Both the position numbers and the translations under genes were made by a program. Under the pieces are notes generated by a model. It made no database searches, was not told where the DNA came from, and saw only the letters and a program-made list of their open reading frames with translations. Below, piece after piece: positions 1-9,483 of a stretch of DNA of 64,000 nucleotides (the stretch's first letter is position 1; each line of letters starts with the position of its first letter). The DNA comes from Bacillota bacterium. Its GTDB lineage: Bacteria; Bacillota; SHA-98; UBA4971. Location of the stretch: positions 1-64,000 of the forward strand of contig JANLFY010000002.1 in NCBI GenBank assembly GCA_024653485.1. The letters are read 5' to 3'.

Positions 1-434
1 TACGGGAAGAAGAGAAGCTGGACGGAAAGTACCTTCTTCGGACCTCGGATGATACGCTGTCGGCTGAGGACGTGGTTTTGGGATACAAGCAACTCATCGA
101 GGTGGAGGAGGCCTTTCGGACCTTAAAGAGCACGCTCGACGTGCGACCGGTGTACCACCGGCTCGATGACAGGATAAGGGCTCACGTGATGCTCTGCTGG
201 CTTGCCCTGTTACTTGTTCGCGTAGCGGAGACCCGTGCGAAGGACACCTGGCGTAACATACGGCGGGAGCTACAGAGAATGCACCTCACACAGCTCAAGC
301 TGCCGGGGGCTCTTGCGACGAGGAGGACAGAAACCACGGCGATGCAGGGAAAGATCTTCAAATTGCTTGGCGTGAAGGAACCACCCAAGGTGTGGGATAT
401 CTCCCCAGCTGAGCCAGAAGCTAGGATATCCTAG
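1..434 (+). CDS. IS1634-like transposase, C-terminal part (cut by window edge)
   Basis: The reading frame is open from base 3 and stops at 434, so only about 143 C-terminal residues are visible. They resemble the C-terminal core of IS1634/IS4-type DDE transposases: DGKYLLRT, then a segment around EVEEAFRTLKSTLDVRPVYH that carries the final catalytic Glu region, then the RIRAHVMLCWLALLL helix. The intact transposase at 4164-5843 has the same landmarks (DGKYVLRT, VERAFRELKSGLDLRPIYH, RIRGHIMVCFLALVL) but is clearly a different copy. Whether the upstream part is intact lies outside the window. Confidence 0.8.
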   Translation, partial: REEEKLDGKYLLRTSDDTLSAEDVVLGYKQLIEVEEAFRTLKSTLDVRPVYHRLDDRIRAHVMLCWLALLLVRVAETRAKDTWRNIRRELQRMHLTQLKLPGALATRRTETTAMQGKIFKLLGVKEPPKVWDISPAEPEARIS

Positions 435-802
435 ATACACGCGTCTTTCCGACCCAGGGGCCAGAGTGCCCGTCATTACTGCACTTCAGCCCCTTTGTGT
501 GCCCAGGCCTTGTCGAACTCGGGTAACGCTGGAACCCGATTTACACCACTTGACGGGACGTGACCTGAGAGCGGTCCCAGCAGCGAGTTTAGGCGTGGAG
601 GGATGCCCGATGGCACAAAGCAGAGAACTCCCCGGAAAGCGGGGAGTTCGTCTTCTCTGGTGGACGTCTGTAGCCAGGGAGCTGCGGAGCCTGTGATGAG
701 GTGCACCTGGCGACATTGGGACAACTTAGGACCTAGTAGAGTGAATCCCACCAAGTCTTAGTGCGGGTCTGGACTCCTGCTCCCCGACCGTGCTACTCTT
801 GC
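435..802. other. Intergenic region, no gene recognised
   Basis: About 370 bases between the transposase end and the end of the symporter gene. The only structure I can support is a hairpin at 625-649. Short frames on both strands have no recognisable domain and no convincing ribosome site. Confidence 0.5.
625..649 (-). terminator. Hairpin, possible terminator of the gltS operon
   Basis: GAACTCCCC at 625-633 and GGGGAGTTC at 641-649 form a perfect 9-bp stem with a 7-base loop. Read on the minus strand it lies about 155 bases after the symporter stop codon and is followed by a modestly T-rich stretch. There is no strong T tract, so termination is only likely. Confidence 0.45.
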
Positions 803-2152
803 CTAGAACCAGCGGACCTGCGGTCGACGGTACCGCCATCCTACCAATCTGCTAACCACCACAATGAGCCCGCACCCGAGTACCATCCAGCCGAAGGTAG
901 TCAGTGCGCCTACCCTGACAGCGAAGGACGATAGGAAGATCATCAGCGGTATCATGGTCGGAGACGTCAGAAACATCTTTATGGCAAAGGCATCTCCTGC
1001 GTCCGTTTTCAGGCCCGGGTCCACCATCCTCAGCAGCAGCAAAGCTTCGGATGTCGAACCCGTTGCCTGTCCGAACTCGGCCAGCGCCTTTTCGAACCAG
1101 GCGCCAGGCAGCATCCTGGGAGCAAGCCACATAACCCAGAAAAGATTCCATGCCAACCCGAGGACCAGCATACCTGTCAACGGCGCCGCGTAGGTGATTA
1201 CCACTCTCAGGGAAACGGAAGCTAGGGCCGCGACTATCAAGAGATCGAGCGCCAGACCCTGAATGGAGACGATGCTGGCTCTGTCAACATAAGTGTCAAG
1301 CCGGAGCCACTGAAGGATGACCTGTATGACCAGGCCCAGCACCAGCGAGTAAGTGAACAGCGGGACCTTTCCGAGAGGTGCACAGAGTGTGGAAAGACCC
1401 TTCCTTAATCCGAGGCCCGCAAGTATGGCAAGGCCCACCCAGGCCAGGGAATACGCCATCCCGCTCAGGGCTTCCTGGTCTACTACCGAGGCGCCCAGAG
1501 AAGGCCTGTGCTTCGGACTCAGGAAGGTGCTGCCGACCTTGATCTTATCCACGGAAGTCCCCTGGCTGAAGCCGTGCCTCACACCGTAATTGGCCAGTAT
1601 CATTCCAACAACCACTGCAAGCACGAGGCCTGCGATAGCCGCCACCTCACCCACTGCGGCGGCCTCGTGGGCGGACCAACCCAGCTGTTCGTACATCTTC
1701 CCCAGAGCCGTGGGAATCCCGGGACCGCCCTGGAAGGCCCAGACCAACTGAAACCCGAAGCCCGTATGTAGAGAGTATCCCAGCAGGCCGAAAGCTAGCA
1801 CTGCCAGCATGCCGATTCCTACCTGCGCAAGGTTACACAGCACGGCAAACAGGGTCTGGGCTCCGGCCATCGCGCCGAACTCGGATGCGCGCGGCACTTT
1901 CCTGCCCAGGAACATTCCAGCGAACACGACGTTTGTGAGAGCGGCAGAGTAGCCTGCAAACAGCTGCTGGTTCATCGGCACCAAGCCGAGTACCTCGGGA
2001 CCGAGTATGAAGCCCACTATGCCACCGATAACTGCTGCGGGCATCAGCCACCTGGCAAAGACTGTCACCCGACTACGGATCAAGGTGCCCACGAGCAAGA
2101 GTGTCGCCAGGACGCACACATCGATTACTATCTGTTCCGGTGTAAGGTTCAT
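803..2152 (-). CDS. GltS-like sodium/glutamate symporter family permease
   Basis: A 449-residue polytopic membrane protein with about ten to twelve hydrophobic segments, resembling the GltS (ESS) family of Na+-coupled glutamate importers, which are usually about 400 residues. It has the Gly-rich hairpin stretches typical of the family, such as FQGGPGIPTALGKMY and FGQATGSTSEALLLLR, and the N-terminal pattern IGGIVGFILGP. It is the last gene of a minus-strand set with the amidohydrolase and XRE-cupin regulator upstream. Import of glutamate or a related acidic amino acid that the amidohydrolase releases or processes is an inference. The ATG follows a GGAGGTGAA site. Confidence 0.85.
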   Translation of the reverse strand: MNLTPEQIVIDVCVLATLLLVGTLIRSRVTVFARWLMPAAVIGGIVGFILGPEVLGLVPMNQQLFAGYSAALTNVVFAGMFLGRKVPRASEFGAMAGAQTLFAVLCNLAQVGIGMLAVLAFGLLGYSLHTGFGFQLVWAFQGGPGIPTALGKMYEQLGWSAHEAAAVGEVAAIAGLVLAVVVGMILANYGVRHGFSQGTSVDKIKVGSTFLSPKHRPSLGASVVDQEALSGMAYSLAWVGLAILAGLGLRKGLSTLCAPLGKVPLFTYSLVLGLVIQVILQWLRLDTYVDRASIVSIQGLALDLLIVAALASVSLRVVITYAAPLTGMLVLGLAWNLFWVMWLAPRMLPGAWFEKALAEFGQATGSTSEALLLLRMVDPGLKTDAGDAFAIKMFLTSPTMIPLMIFLSSFAVRVGALTTFGWMVLGCGLIVVVSRLVGWRYRRPQVRWF

Positions 2153-2293
2153 GTTCGGTTCACCTCCATAGGGTTCGGTTGATTGGCCTACTGATCTTCT
2201 CCGTTCTTACTGTGCCTTTCCGTGTTTCTGCGACGAGTAGCCGCGGGTGCGGCGTCGCGTCCGACACTCGAGTTATGCGCGATGTGGTTGCTT

Positions 2294-3574
2294 TCAGTCC
2301 AGCCGACTCCGGACAGGTTTGAAGAAGTCGTCCAGAATCTCTCCGTCCTTACATACGAGCTTACCTCCTTTCATGACAGCCTTCACCTTTCGCAGCGCCG
2401 CGATGTCTTCCAGAGGATCGCCCTCCAGGACTACCAGGTCAGCCAGTTTTCCGCGCTCAAGTGTTCCCACCCGGCCGTCAATTCCGAGACACTCTGCCGC
2501 CGTCTTCGTCGCGGCCACAAGCGCCTTCATGGGGTCCATTCCGTACTTGACCATCAACTCGATCTCCTGGGCGTTGTCGCCGTGGTAATTGTACGGAGAA
2601 CCCGCGTCTGTTCCGGCCACCACCTTTACCCCGAAGCTGAGAGCCATTTTGAAGCTCTCCACGGCTCTATCGCGCGCTGCGAGGGACTTGGCAACCACAT
2701 ACTTCGGCAGCTTGTCGCTAATTTCATCCCGGACCATGGTCGCTCCAGCGCTGAGAGTCGGAACATAATACGTGCCGGTTCCGACCATCATTTTGCAGGC
2801 TTCCTCGTCCAGATAGAACCCGTGCTCTATCGAGTCTACCCCGGCTCTCACACATGCCTTGATGCCGGCCGTTCCCTGAGCGTGAGCAGCCACGCGCTTT
2901 CCTAATCGGTGGGCCTCCTCAACGGCTACCTCTATCTCGTCCATGGACATATGTTGAACACCTGGGTTGCTTCCTTCCGACATTACCCCGCCGGTTACGA
3001 GCAGCTTTACCAGATCGGCGCCTGCCTTCATCTGGATGCGGGCTGCCTTGCGCACTTCGTCCGGACCATCCACAATTACTCCGCCAAGGCCTTCTTCATA
3101 GCTGATGCCAGGAGCAACCCAGATGTCGCCGTGCCCCCCCGTAACCGTGATGTTTTGGCCGGCGACTATCAGCCGCGGAGCCACGATGAGGCCTTGGTCG
3201 GAAGCCCTCTTGAGTGCGATGTCCAGGAATCCCTTTTCCCCCATGACCCTCAGGGCGGTGAACCCTGCCAGCAGGTCCTTCTGGATGTTTCGGAGCGAAA
3301 CCAGTGTCCTGTACGGACTAGTCTGTTGAAACACGACATCCCAGTAATTTGGCTCACCATTGAAGCTGGTGTGCACGTGCGCATCGATAAGTCCCGGTAG
3401 TATCGTGCACCCTGGAAATGATAGCCTCTCAATTCGGTCTTCCTGGGCGAGAGACGCCATCTCCTCACGGCGACCAACAGACTCTATCCTTTCTCCGTCT
3501 ACTACTATGAGGCCGTTTACGATCACATCGCGGCCTGTCCCATCAACAACCTGTGATGCCTCGATGACCAGCAC
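2294..3574 (-). CDS. Metal-dependent amidohydrolase (imidazolonepropionase/prolidase-like)
   Basis: A 426-residue amidohydrolase-superfamily protein. Visible metal-ligand motifs in order: DAHVH near the N-terminus, a Lys in LVKLLVTGG (probable carbamylated bridging Lys), His in VAAHAQG, His in SIEHGF and Asp in AGTDAG. This is the full set for a binuclear-zinc enzyme, and the closest known subgroup includes Xaa-Pro and Xaa-Arg dipeptidases and N-acyl amino acid hydrolases. I chose the GTG at 3574 because GGGGGG lies a few bases upstream and the protein then begins directly with the first beta strand; a longer frame from 3640 would overlap the regulator. The neighbouring GltS-like transporter suggests an amino-acid-containing substrate, but the exact one is unknown. 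Confidence 0.85.
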   Translation of the reverse strand: MLVIEASQVVDGTGRDVIVNGLIVVDGERIESVGRREEMASLAQEDRIERLSFPGCTILPGLIDAHVHTSFNGEPNYWDVVFQQTSPYRTLVSLRNIQKDLLAGFTALRVMGEKGFLDIALKRASDQGLIVAPRLIVAGQNITVTGGHGDIWVAPGISYEEGLGGVIVDGPDEVRKAARIQMKAGADLVKLLVTGGVMSEGSNPGVQHMSMDEIEVAVEEAHRLGKRVAAHAQGTAGIKACVRAGVDSIEHGFYLDEEACKMMVGTGTYYVPTLSAGATMVRDEISDKLPKYVVAKSLAARDRAVESFKMALSFGVKVVAGTDAGSPYNYHGDNAQEIELMVKYGMDPMKALVAATKTAAECLGIDGRVGTLERGKLADLVVLEGDPLEDIAALRKVKAVMKGGKLVCKDGEILDDFFKPVRSRLD

Positions 3575-3612
3575 GGCTATCCCCCCAAACAAGAATGATG
3601 CTCCTGTCCCTC

Positions 3613-4167
3613 TCACCAGGAAGGTGGGCATACCACCCACACCATGACAGCAGTTTCGCCTCCCACATTCTCGAACCGGTGGGGCTCGGTGGACTTGAAA
3701 TACATGCTATCCCCAGGGCCGAGCACGTAGACATCCAGGCCCACCGTTACTCGGAGCGCGCCCTTGAGGAGTATCCCGAACTCCTCCCCATCGTGGCTGT
3801 ACAGATCGTCACCCGAGGATCCCCCAACTTCCACTTCAGTCCACATGGGCTCCATTGTGCGCGGCTCCACCGCTGCGAGGAGGTACTGCCGCACCGCCCT
3901 GTTCCCCGAGACCAGAGCCTTGCGTTCGTGGCTTCTGACTAGCACCCCAGAGTGCGCTGTCGGCTCCTCCTCGGTCTCGTCGAAGAGCGCGCTTAACCTT
4001 ATGCCTAGCGAGTCTGTAAGCTGGCGCAACGAGCTTATGGAGGGGTTCACCTCATCCCGCTCTATTTGGGCTATGTAACTCAAGGAGAGACCTGATAGCT
4101 GGGAAACCTCGCGCAGTGTAAGTCCTTTGGCGGTCCTAACCGCTCTAACTGGCGTTTGACACCTCAT
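3613..4167 (-). CDS. XRE-family regulator with C-terminal cupin domain
   Basis: 184 residues. A helix-turn-helix of XRE type covers about residues 6-60 (GLTLREVSQLSGLSLSYIAQ), and a cupin beta-barrel with HDGEEFGILLKG and GDSMYFKSTEPHRF covers about 110-180. This HTH-cupin architecture is common for local regulators of amino-acid, polyamine or amide catabolism, where the cupin senses a small ligand. It is first in the operon with the amidohydrolase and symporter. Its ATG overlaps the transposase stop codon (ATGA), so the insertion sequence ends at or within the original 5' end of this gene. The first few residues may therefore not be native. Confidence 0.85.
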   Translation of the reverse strand: MRCQTPVRAVRTAKGLTLREVSQLSGLSLSYIAQIERDEVNPSISSLRQLTDSLGIRLSALFDETEEEPTAHSGVLVRSHERKALVSGNRAVRQYLLAAVEPRTMEPMWTEVEVGGSSGDDLYSHDGEEFGILLKGALRVTVGLDVYVLGPGDSMYFKSTEPHRFENVGGETAVMVWVVCPPSW

Positions 4168-5843
4168 TTCTGCGAGGCCTTGTGGTCATTGGGTTTTGTG
4201 GCATACGACTCCCGCGTACCACAACATTCCTCTCCCGGGTCATTATGTCGGCGTGGCAGTTCGGTCACCCGTAGAGGGGGTCTTGTGCCGAGCGCTCTGA
4301 ATGCCAAATCGGCATGCCCTACGAGCTCCGTCCTCGCAAGGTACCGCTTGCCGTCGAGGTTTATCTCGACCGCCTTGACCTGCTCAAGGTGGTGAAGGAG
4401 GTCGTCGTAGGACACAGCCTCGTCGGTGATGGCTCCGAGCTTCCGACGCAGCGCCATCTCAAGCACAAGCGCCAGGAAACACACCATGATGTGCCCCCGG
4501 ATCCGCTTCTCCGCATAATGGTAGATCGGCCGGAGGTCAAGACCGCTCTTCAGCTCCCGAAACGCCCTCTCCACCTGCCAGAGGCTCTTATATGAGGTGG
4601 CTACGTCTTGAGGCGTGAGATGGGCGTTGGTCCTCAGGACGTACTTCCCGTCATACCTCTCTTCCGCCTTGATGGCATCTTCATCGATGGAAAGCCTCGC
4701 GCCCTCCATCTTGATATATCTGCGGTAGCCGCTATTTCCGATGAGCGACTTCGATGGGCCAGAGGAGAGCTTCTCTCGAAGAGCTGCCACCATGGCCTCC
4801 CGCGCAGCCCTGTCATGCTCGGCTTCCACAGGGTTAAAGCAGACTATGTACCGTGTGCCCTCGTGCACGACTTCCTTTACTTGAAGATTCTCGGCTACGA
4901 TGGAGTAGCGCCCAGCTCTCGAAAGCACCTCCCGGGCGGCCTTGGCCTTGCGCATCCTCACCCCGACTATGTACTCAAGCCCGGCCTTGTCGATCTCCTC
5001 GAGCACCTCCTCCGATACCATCCCCCGGTCGGCCACGAGGATCACCCGCTTCAAGTCGAACTGCCTCTTCGCCTTATCGAGCGCTACCCGAAACGTCTCC
5101 ACCTCGGAAGTGTCCCCGGGGAATACCTCATGGCCCATGGGAAACCCGTCGCGCGTGAGCATGACCCCGATCATTATCTGCAACCTGTCGGGCCTCTTGT
5201 CCTTGGAGAATCCGTACCTGGCAAGACTCTCGCAGGCCTGTCCCTGGAAGTAGGTGGTTGTCGTGTCCCACAGCACAAGGTCCACATCGAGGTTGAAGAG
5301 GTGAGCCGAGCGCCTGTAGAGCCCGGTTTCGATCTCGTCCTTGTGGTCGGCAAGGAAGTCTAAAGCCCGGTAGAAGTGATGTAGCTCTAGCCCCTCCCAC
5401 TCGGGACGGTACACGTCACGCATCCACTCGGTCATCGCAAGCTTGCTCATGGGGTCGCACAGCCTGTTCAGCACCATCGCAAACGCCGCTTCCTCGAAGT
5501 CGGACTCGATGGATGTCGCATCTAGAGCCCGGCTCATAAGACCGCTAAGCCCAAGGTCCTCCCACAGCCTCCTGAATACAAGCGCCGGCCCCCAGACCCT
5601 GGCCGATGTAGCCTCAAGCTCCTTGAGCTCCTTGGCCCGGGAGATGATCCACTCGCGGGCGGAGAAGCGGGCGAGCGCTTCTATGAGCTCGTCTAGCTTA
5701 CCCTCTTTGAGCTCTTCGAGCCTGCCGAGGTTAGCCACCACCCTCTGACGTATCTTCTCGCCGACTCGCTCACCCTTGACGAGCTGGAGGTATGTACGCG
5801 TTGAGCCGTCTTTGTTTCGGAAGGACTTGCTTCTAACATACAT
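4164..5843 (-). mobile_element. IS1634-like insertion sequence transposase, intact
   Basis: A 559-residue DDE transposase of the IS1634 (IS4-like) type, full length for the family. Landmarks: an N-terminal DNA-binding region rich in Arg/Lys, VLWDTTTTYF around the first catalytic Asp, VILVADRGMVSEE for the second Asp, and VERAFRELKSGLDLRPIYH for the Glu region. The frame is intact, so the element may be active. A stem-loop lies at about 4196-4224 (TTGTGGTACG against CGTATGCCACAA on the minus strand). A related TTGTG...ACG sequence lies near 5918, but I could not fix the terminal inverted repeats or a target-site duplication. Confidence 0.9.
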
Positions 5844-6589
5844 GGCACCTATATCATACCATATATACCAGCCATGTCAAGAGTATCATCGCATACACGT
5901 GGCACAACATTTTCCTATCTTGCGGATGCCGATGTCCGTTTCATGCGGGTTTCCGGGTCCATGGCACATCAAAACCCCGTTTTGCTGTCAAAGATCAGTC
6001 TAAGACGTTCTCCTATCTTCATGGGACTTTCCTCCCACAAACATAAGACATGCGGGGACCCCTCCTTCGGCCCTTTCCCAGCCGGCAAGATATTAACTTT
6101 GCCAATTCGACGTTAGCGACGCAATTCCTGCTCAAATTTGTAATGACATCGCAATCTTGCGGTTGCTCGAAATTCTAGAGACGCTGCGGCTAACTACAAG
6201 CAACTATGCCCAACGATGTACCGGCAAAGCGACCAGATGCTTTTCTCTCTTGCAAACAGCTTGAAGTATCGCTCAAGCCCTCTGTACACTTCTCATATCG
6301 CGTAGGGCGTTGTTAAGTTGATCCGGTTTCGTGGACACTTGTCAACCGCAGACCAGCAATCCCTACAACGACGGAATGAGATTCCCCAAAATCAACGACT
6401 TGAAATTCCTCGCACCCCTGTTCGCCTATTCCTTTCTCCGGCGGGCTTCTCTTCTCGAAGAAGTGTAACAGAGGTGATGGCTTGGTTCCTTAGAAACAAC
6501 GCAAGGGACCTAGAGAGAATGTGGCCTCTGAGGTGCCGTCATACTTACGGAACACTGTCCTTGCAGCAACCGCCAGATGGTCTTGTCGA
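5844..6589. other. Relatively AT-rich intergenic region before the degT relic
   Basis: This stretch holds the outer flank of the IS1634-like element and presumably the original promoter region of the XRE-cupin operon. From about 6440 onward it shows weak similarity to 49690-49730 (both contain AACAGAGGTG followed by GTTCCTTA), which marks the probable left edge of the duplicated degT/phosphodiesterase block. No gene is supported. Confidence 0.4.
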
Positions 6590-7220
6590 CAGCCTGACCT
6601 GCTTGACGGCGCTAGAGTTCATGGTGCCTGCGGCGGCACGCGCCTTGAGAGGAGCGGAGCTTATGTTCGTGGACATCGGGCTCGACACCGCGGACATTCA
6701 TCCGGACCTTATGGAAGACGCCATCACTTTCCCTGTGAAACCCACTCTCCCGGGTGCCGCCTTCTGCGCGTCCACCCACCCGCGAGCCAGCCTCAGTCCG
6801 CATGGAAATCCACGGCCAGACGGAAGGGCTCGGCTCGATGCCATCCGCGAGATCGCGGACCGCCACGGGCTCATGGTGATCCTCGTCGTGCTTGAGGACT
6901 CCTGCGAGTCCTTGGGGTCCGAGAATGAGGGCGTCAAGGCCAGGCACGGCGCCTTCTCACACGGCGCGGTGTTCGCGTTCTATCCCAACAAGCAGATCAC
7001 CACGGGCGAGGGCGGGATGATCGTCACCGACGACAACCGGACAGCGCGCCTCTGCCGGAGCATGTGCAACCAGGGCCGGGGAGGCCGGGGTGTGGCTCTC
7101 CCACGAACGGCTGGGCTACAACTACCGCATGGACGAGCTTTCGGCCGCGCTCGGGGTCGTGCAGATGTTGTGTGCATCGAGGGGATCATCGTCGAGCCCA
7201 CGTGCGCGGCCGCAGCGATC
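6590..7220 (+). pseudogene. DegT/DnrJ/EryC1-type aminotransferase relic, copy A, N-terminal and middle part
   Basis: The translation shows the DegT-family middle region: MFVDIGLDTADIHPDL, DAIREIADRHGL, and the PLP-lysine segment FAFYPNKQITTGEGGM. After CNQGRGG the frame shifts, and the neighbouring frame continues with LSHERLGYNYRMDELSAAL, the canonical DegT motif. The N-terminal PLP region and the proline-rich middle (around 6770-6830) are degraded. At about 7220 the similarity to copy B (49840-50350) stops abruptly. It resumes at about 10700, after the ABC-2 operon. DegT enzymes are PLP-dependent sugar aminotransferases; this copy cannot make a functional one. Confidence 0.8.
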
Positions 7221-7362
7221 AGCTGAGGCAATCGACAGCGTTGCCAGCGTCCTCGGACGTGCGCCATGGGTAAACCGGAGGTGGGTGCGGTCTCTCTCCT
7301 CTCATGCTGCTCCCCTCCCGTCCTCCTCCTGTCTTCCTCCCGAGAAAACTCCGGTTTTGGTG

Positions 7363-7421
7363 TTGACAGCGATGCGGAGGGGATATATACTCATAGTGCA
7401 CTAGTTATGTAGTGCACTATG
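7363..7421 (+). promoter_or_regulatory. Promoter and palindromic operator of the YtrA-type operon
   Basis: TTGACA at 7363-7368 and TATACT at 7386-7391 are separated by 17 bases, a near-ideal sigma-A promoter. Directly downstream, CATAGTGCACT (7392-7402) and AGTGCACTATG (7411-7421) form a perfect 11-bp inverted repeat with an 8-base spacer, covering the expected transcription start. This is the likely binding site of the GntR protein encoded next, giving autorepression. Confidence 0.85.
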
Positions 7422-7515
7422 ACATCATAACGCGCTCATAGCGGCCCGCAGCTAATCATGGAGAGAAGTTCCACCTAAGTCCATGGCTTCCACGAAAGGA
7501 GGGTGAACATCTGCA

Positions 7516-7983
7516 GTGAAGATCGAACTGGACCTCGCTAAGCCCATATACCAGCAGATCATTGACGAGATCAAACGATCCGTGGCTCGTGGCGATCTTA
7601 GGCCGGGCGACAAGCTGCCGTCCCATCGCGACCTTGCTCAGAAGGCCGGCGTGAACCCCAACACCGTGCAGCGGGCATACAGAGAGATGGAGCAGGCTGA
7701 GCTGGTGGAGACGCTTCGCGGACAGGGCACGTTCGTCAAAGACAACCCAAGGCTTCTGAGGGAGATACGCACCGGCATGGCCCACCGCGCCCTTGCAGCG
7801 TTCATCAAAGAGATGCGAGGCCTGGGGTTCCGGGACGAGGAGATCCTGGAACTAGTTCAGGACGGGCTGAAAGGGATAAAGGAGTCCGTCGTTCAGCAGA
7901 TTCAAGAAATCGAGGTGAGCATGAATGAGCATCTCGGCAACGAGCGGGAACCCGCCCCTCGTCAAGGCGGAGAACCTCTCTAA
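7516..7983 (+). CDS. GntR-family regulator, YtrA subfamily
   Basis: 155 residues. The winged HTH spans about residues 10-75 (PIYQQIIDEIKRSVARG, LPSHRDLAQKAGVNPNTVQR, LRGQGTFV), followed by a short helical tail of about 50 residues. The short tail is typical of YtrA, which lacks a large ligand domain and usually represses its own ABC-2 operon. The start is a GTG after AAAGGAGGG. Its end overlaps the start of the ATPase gene by about 59 bases, which implies tight translational coupling. A perfect palindrome in its own promoter supports autoregulation. Confidence 0.9.
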   Translation: MKIELDLAKPIYQQIIDEIKRSVARGDLRPGDKLPSHRDLAQKAGVNPNTVQRAYREMEQAELVETLRGQGTFVKDNPRLLREIRTGMAHRALAAFIKEMRGLGFRDEEILELVQDGLKGIKESVVQQIQEIEVSMNEHLGNEREPAPRQGGEPL

Positions 7984-8647
7984 AAGGTACTTTCTCACCA
8001 AAGCCCTCGACAAGGTGAACATCGACATAGAGAAGGGGACAATCGTTGGTCTTCTGGGTCCCAACGGGAGCGGGAAGTCGACGTTTCTCAAGTGCATCAC
8101 TGGACTTGTGAAGCCCACAGCAGGACGGGTGCTGATCGAAGGTAGGGAGCCTGACGTCGTGACCAAGGCGAAGGTGGCTTACCTCCCTGAAGTGGACCAC
8201 CTTTACCCGTGGATGTCGGTAGCTGAGACCATAGAGTTCGTAGGGGCGTTCTACAGGGATTGGCAGCCTGAGCGTGTGCAGAGGCTGCTGGAACTTGTCA
8301 ACGTCAACCCCAAGGCTCAGGTGGGCAGGCTTTCCAGGGGCCAACGCGCCAGGCTCAAGCTGCTCCTCGCTATGGCAAGGAGCGCGCCGCTCGTGCTGCT
8401 CGACGAGCCGCTGTCTGGCATCGACCCGACCTCACGAGCGAGGATACTAAAGGCCATCGTATCCGAGTACGAGGCGGGCGAGCAGACCATCATCTTGTCC
8501 ACCCATGAGGTGGCGGAGTCTGAGAGCATATTCGACAAAGTGATCTTCCTACACAAGGGCCAGGTGAAGATGGCGGCTGACGCGGAGGAACTTCGGCAGA
8601 GCCGCGGCACCTCAATCCAGGCCATGCTTGAGGAGGTGTACGCATGA
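7925..8647 (+). CDS. ABC-2 type transporter ATPase
   Basis: 240 residues. Walker A GPNGSGKST near residue 44, signature LSRGQRARLKL, Walker B LVLLDEPLSGID and the switch His in LSTHEV are all present. The Q-loop position carries Glu (YLPEVDHLYP), which is common in this class of exporter ATPase. It overlaps both the regulator and the permease gene (4 bases), so the three form one unit. The substrate is unknown; relatives in Bacillota act in cell-envelope stress, peptide export or acetoin use. Confidence 0.9.
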   Translation: MSISATSGNPPLVKAENLSKRYFLTKALDKVNIDIEKGTIVGLLGPNGSGKSTFLKCITGLVKPTAGRVLIEGREPDVVTKAKVAYLPEVDHLYPWMSVAETIEFVGAFYRDWQPERVQRLLELVNVNPKAQVGRLSRGQRARLKLLLAMARSAPLVLLDEPLSGIDPTSRARILKAIVSEYEAGEQTIILSTHEVAESESIFDKVIFLHKGQVKMAADAEELRQSRGTSIQAMLEEVYA

Positions 8648-9417
8648 AGAGCGCATATTGGCAGCTTCTCAGCAAAGAGGTCCGCAGTTCCAAGCTGGCT
8701 ATGCTGCTTTCGGTTTCGGTGATAGTCGCTTGGGACATCTTCCTTGCTACCAGATTGGCGAAGTGGCAGGAGGCGCTTGTCGCGGGCTTCGCGTGGATGC
8801 CCCTGGGGATCATGTACTTGTACGCTTTGTTCTCGGGCACAGCGTCCTTCAGCCAGGAATGGCATGGGAACCATATGCACCTGATGCTTTCTCTCCCTGT
8901 TCGAGGCTGGCAGATCTTCAGCGCAAAGGCATTGTCCACACTCTGCGAAGCCGTAGTCATCACCATCGTGACCATGGGAGGTGCTTCTCTCCTGGGGTTC
9001 GGGCCAACGGTCGCGCTGTTTCGCAGTGGAGGGGGAGTTCCGAGCGCAGTGCCTGCAAGCCTGGTCTACCGACTGGTAGCCCTTGGTATAGTGCTGCTGT
9101 GGCTTTCGGTTATCGCGGTCGTCATCATGGCCCAGTTCTCCTACGTCGCCGGCAGGATGTTTCAGAGGTTCGGAGGCCTTGTTATGGTCTGGACGCTTCT
9201 TCTTAGCTTCTGGGGACTGCTCCGGTTCATGTCCATCGTGACGCCCGCGTTCAGATGGCTTCCGGACCTGCCGTTCCAGGTTTGGAACAACGTAAACGGC
9301 TTCGTGAGGCTGGTAACCGTACACCTCGATAGCGCGCCTCTCGCGGCGGCGGCGCTGTGGATACTCATCCTGTTTTGGGTGGGTTCCTGGCTCCTTGAGC
9401 GCCATGTTGAGGTGTAG
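8644..9417 (+). CDS. ABC-2 type transporter permease
   Basis: 257 residues with about six hydrophobic segments (for example FAWMPLGIMYLYALFSGTA and WILILFWVGSWLLE), matching the ABC-2 membrane subunit fold. It starts with an ATGA overlap onto the ATPase stop and should partner with that ATPase. Family membership rests on hydrophobicity pattern and context rather than a sequence motif. Confidence 0.85.
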   Translation: MKSAYWQLLSKEVRSSKLAMLLSVSVIVAWDIFLATRLAKWQEALVAGFAWMPLGIMYLYALFSGTASFSQEWHGNHMHLMLSLPVRGWQIFSAKALSTLCEAVVITIVTMGGASLLGFGPTVALFRSGGGVPSAVPASLVYRLVALGIVLLWLSVIAVVIMAQFSYVAGRMFQRFGGLVMVWTLLLSFWGLLRFMSIVTPAFRWLPDLPFQVWNNVNGFVRLVTVHLDSAPLAAAALWILILFWVGSWLLERHVEV

Positions 9418-9483
9418 GGTCCGGCGTCGGCGTGTCCAGGCGCAGGATTCGACACGAAAGCGCACAGTCCGGGAGGGAACGAG

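Noticed and set aside
435-760. Possible tRNA or structured RNA in the first gap
   Set aside because: I could not fold a cloverleaf or match any RNA family; only the hairpin at 625-649 is supported.
4190-5930. Terminal inverted repeats of the IS1634-like element
   Set aside because: TTGTG...ACG motifs occur at both ends, but I could not align them over a convincing length or find target duplications.
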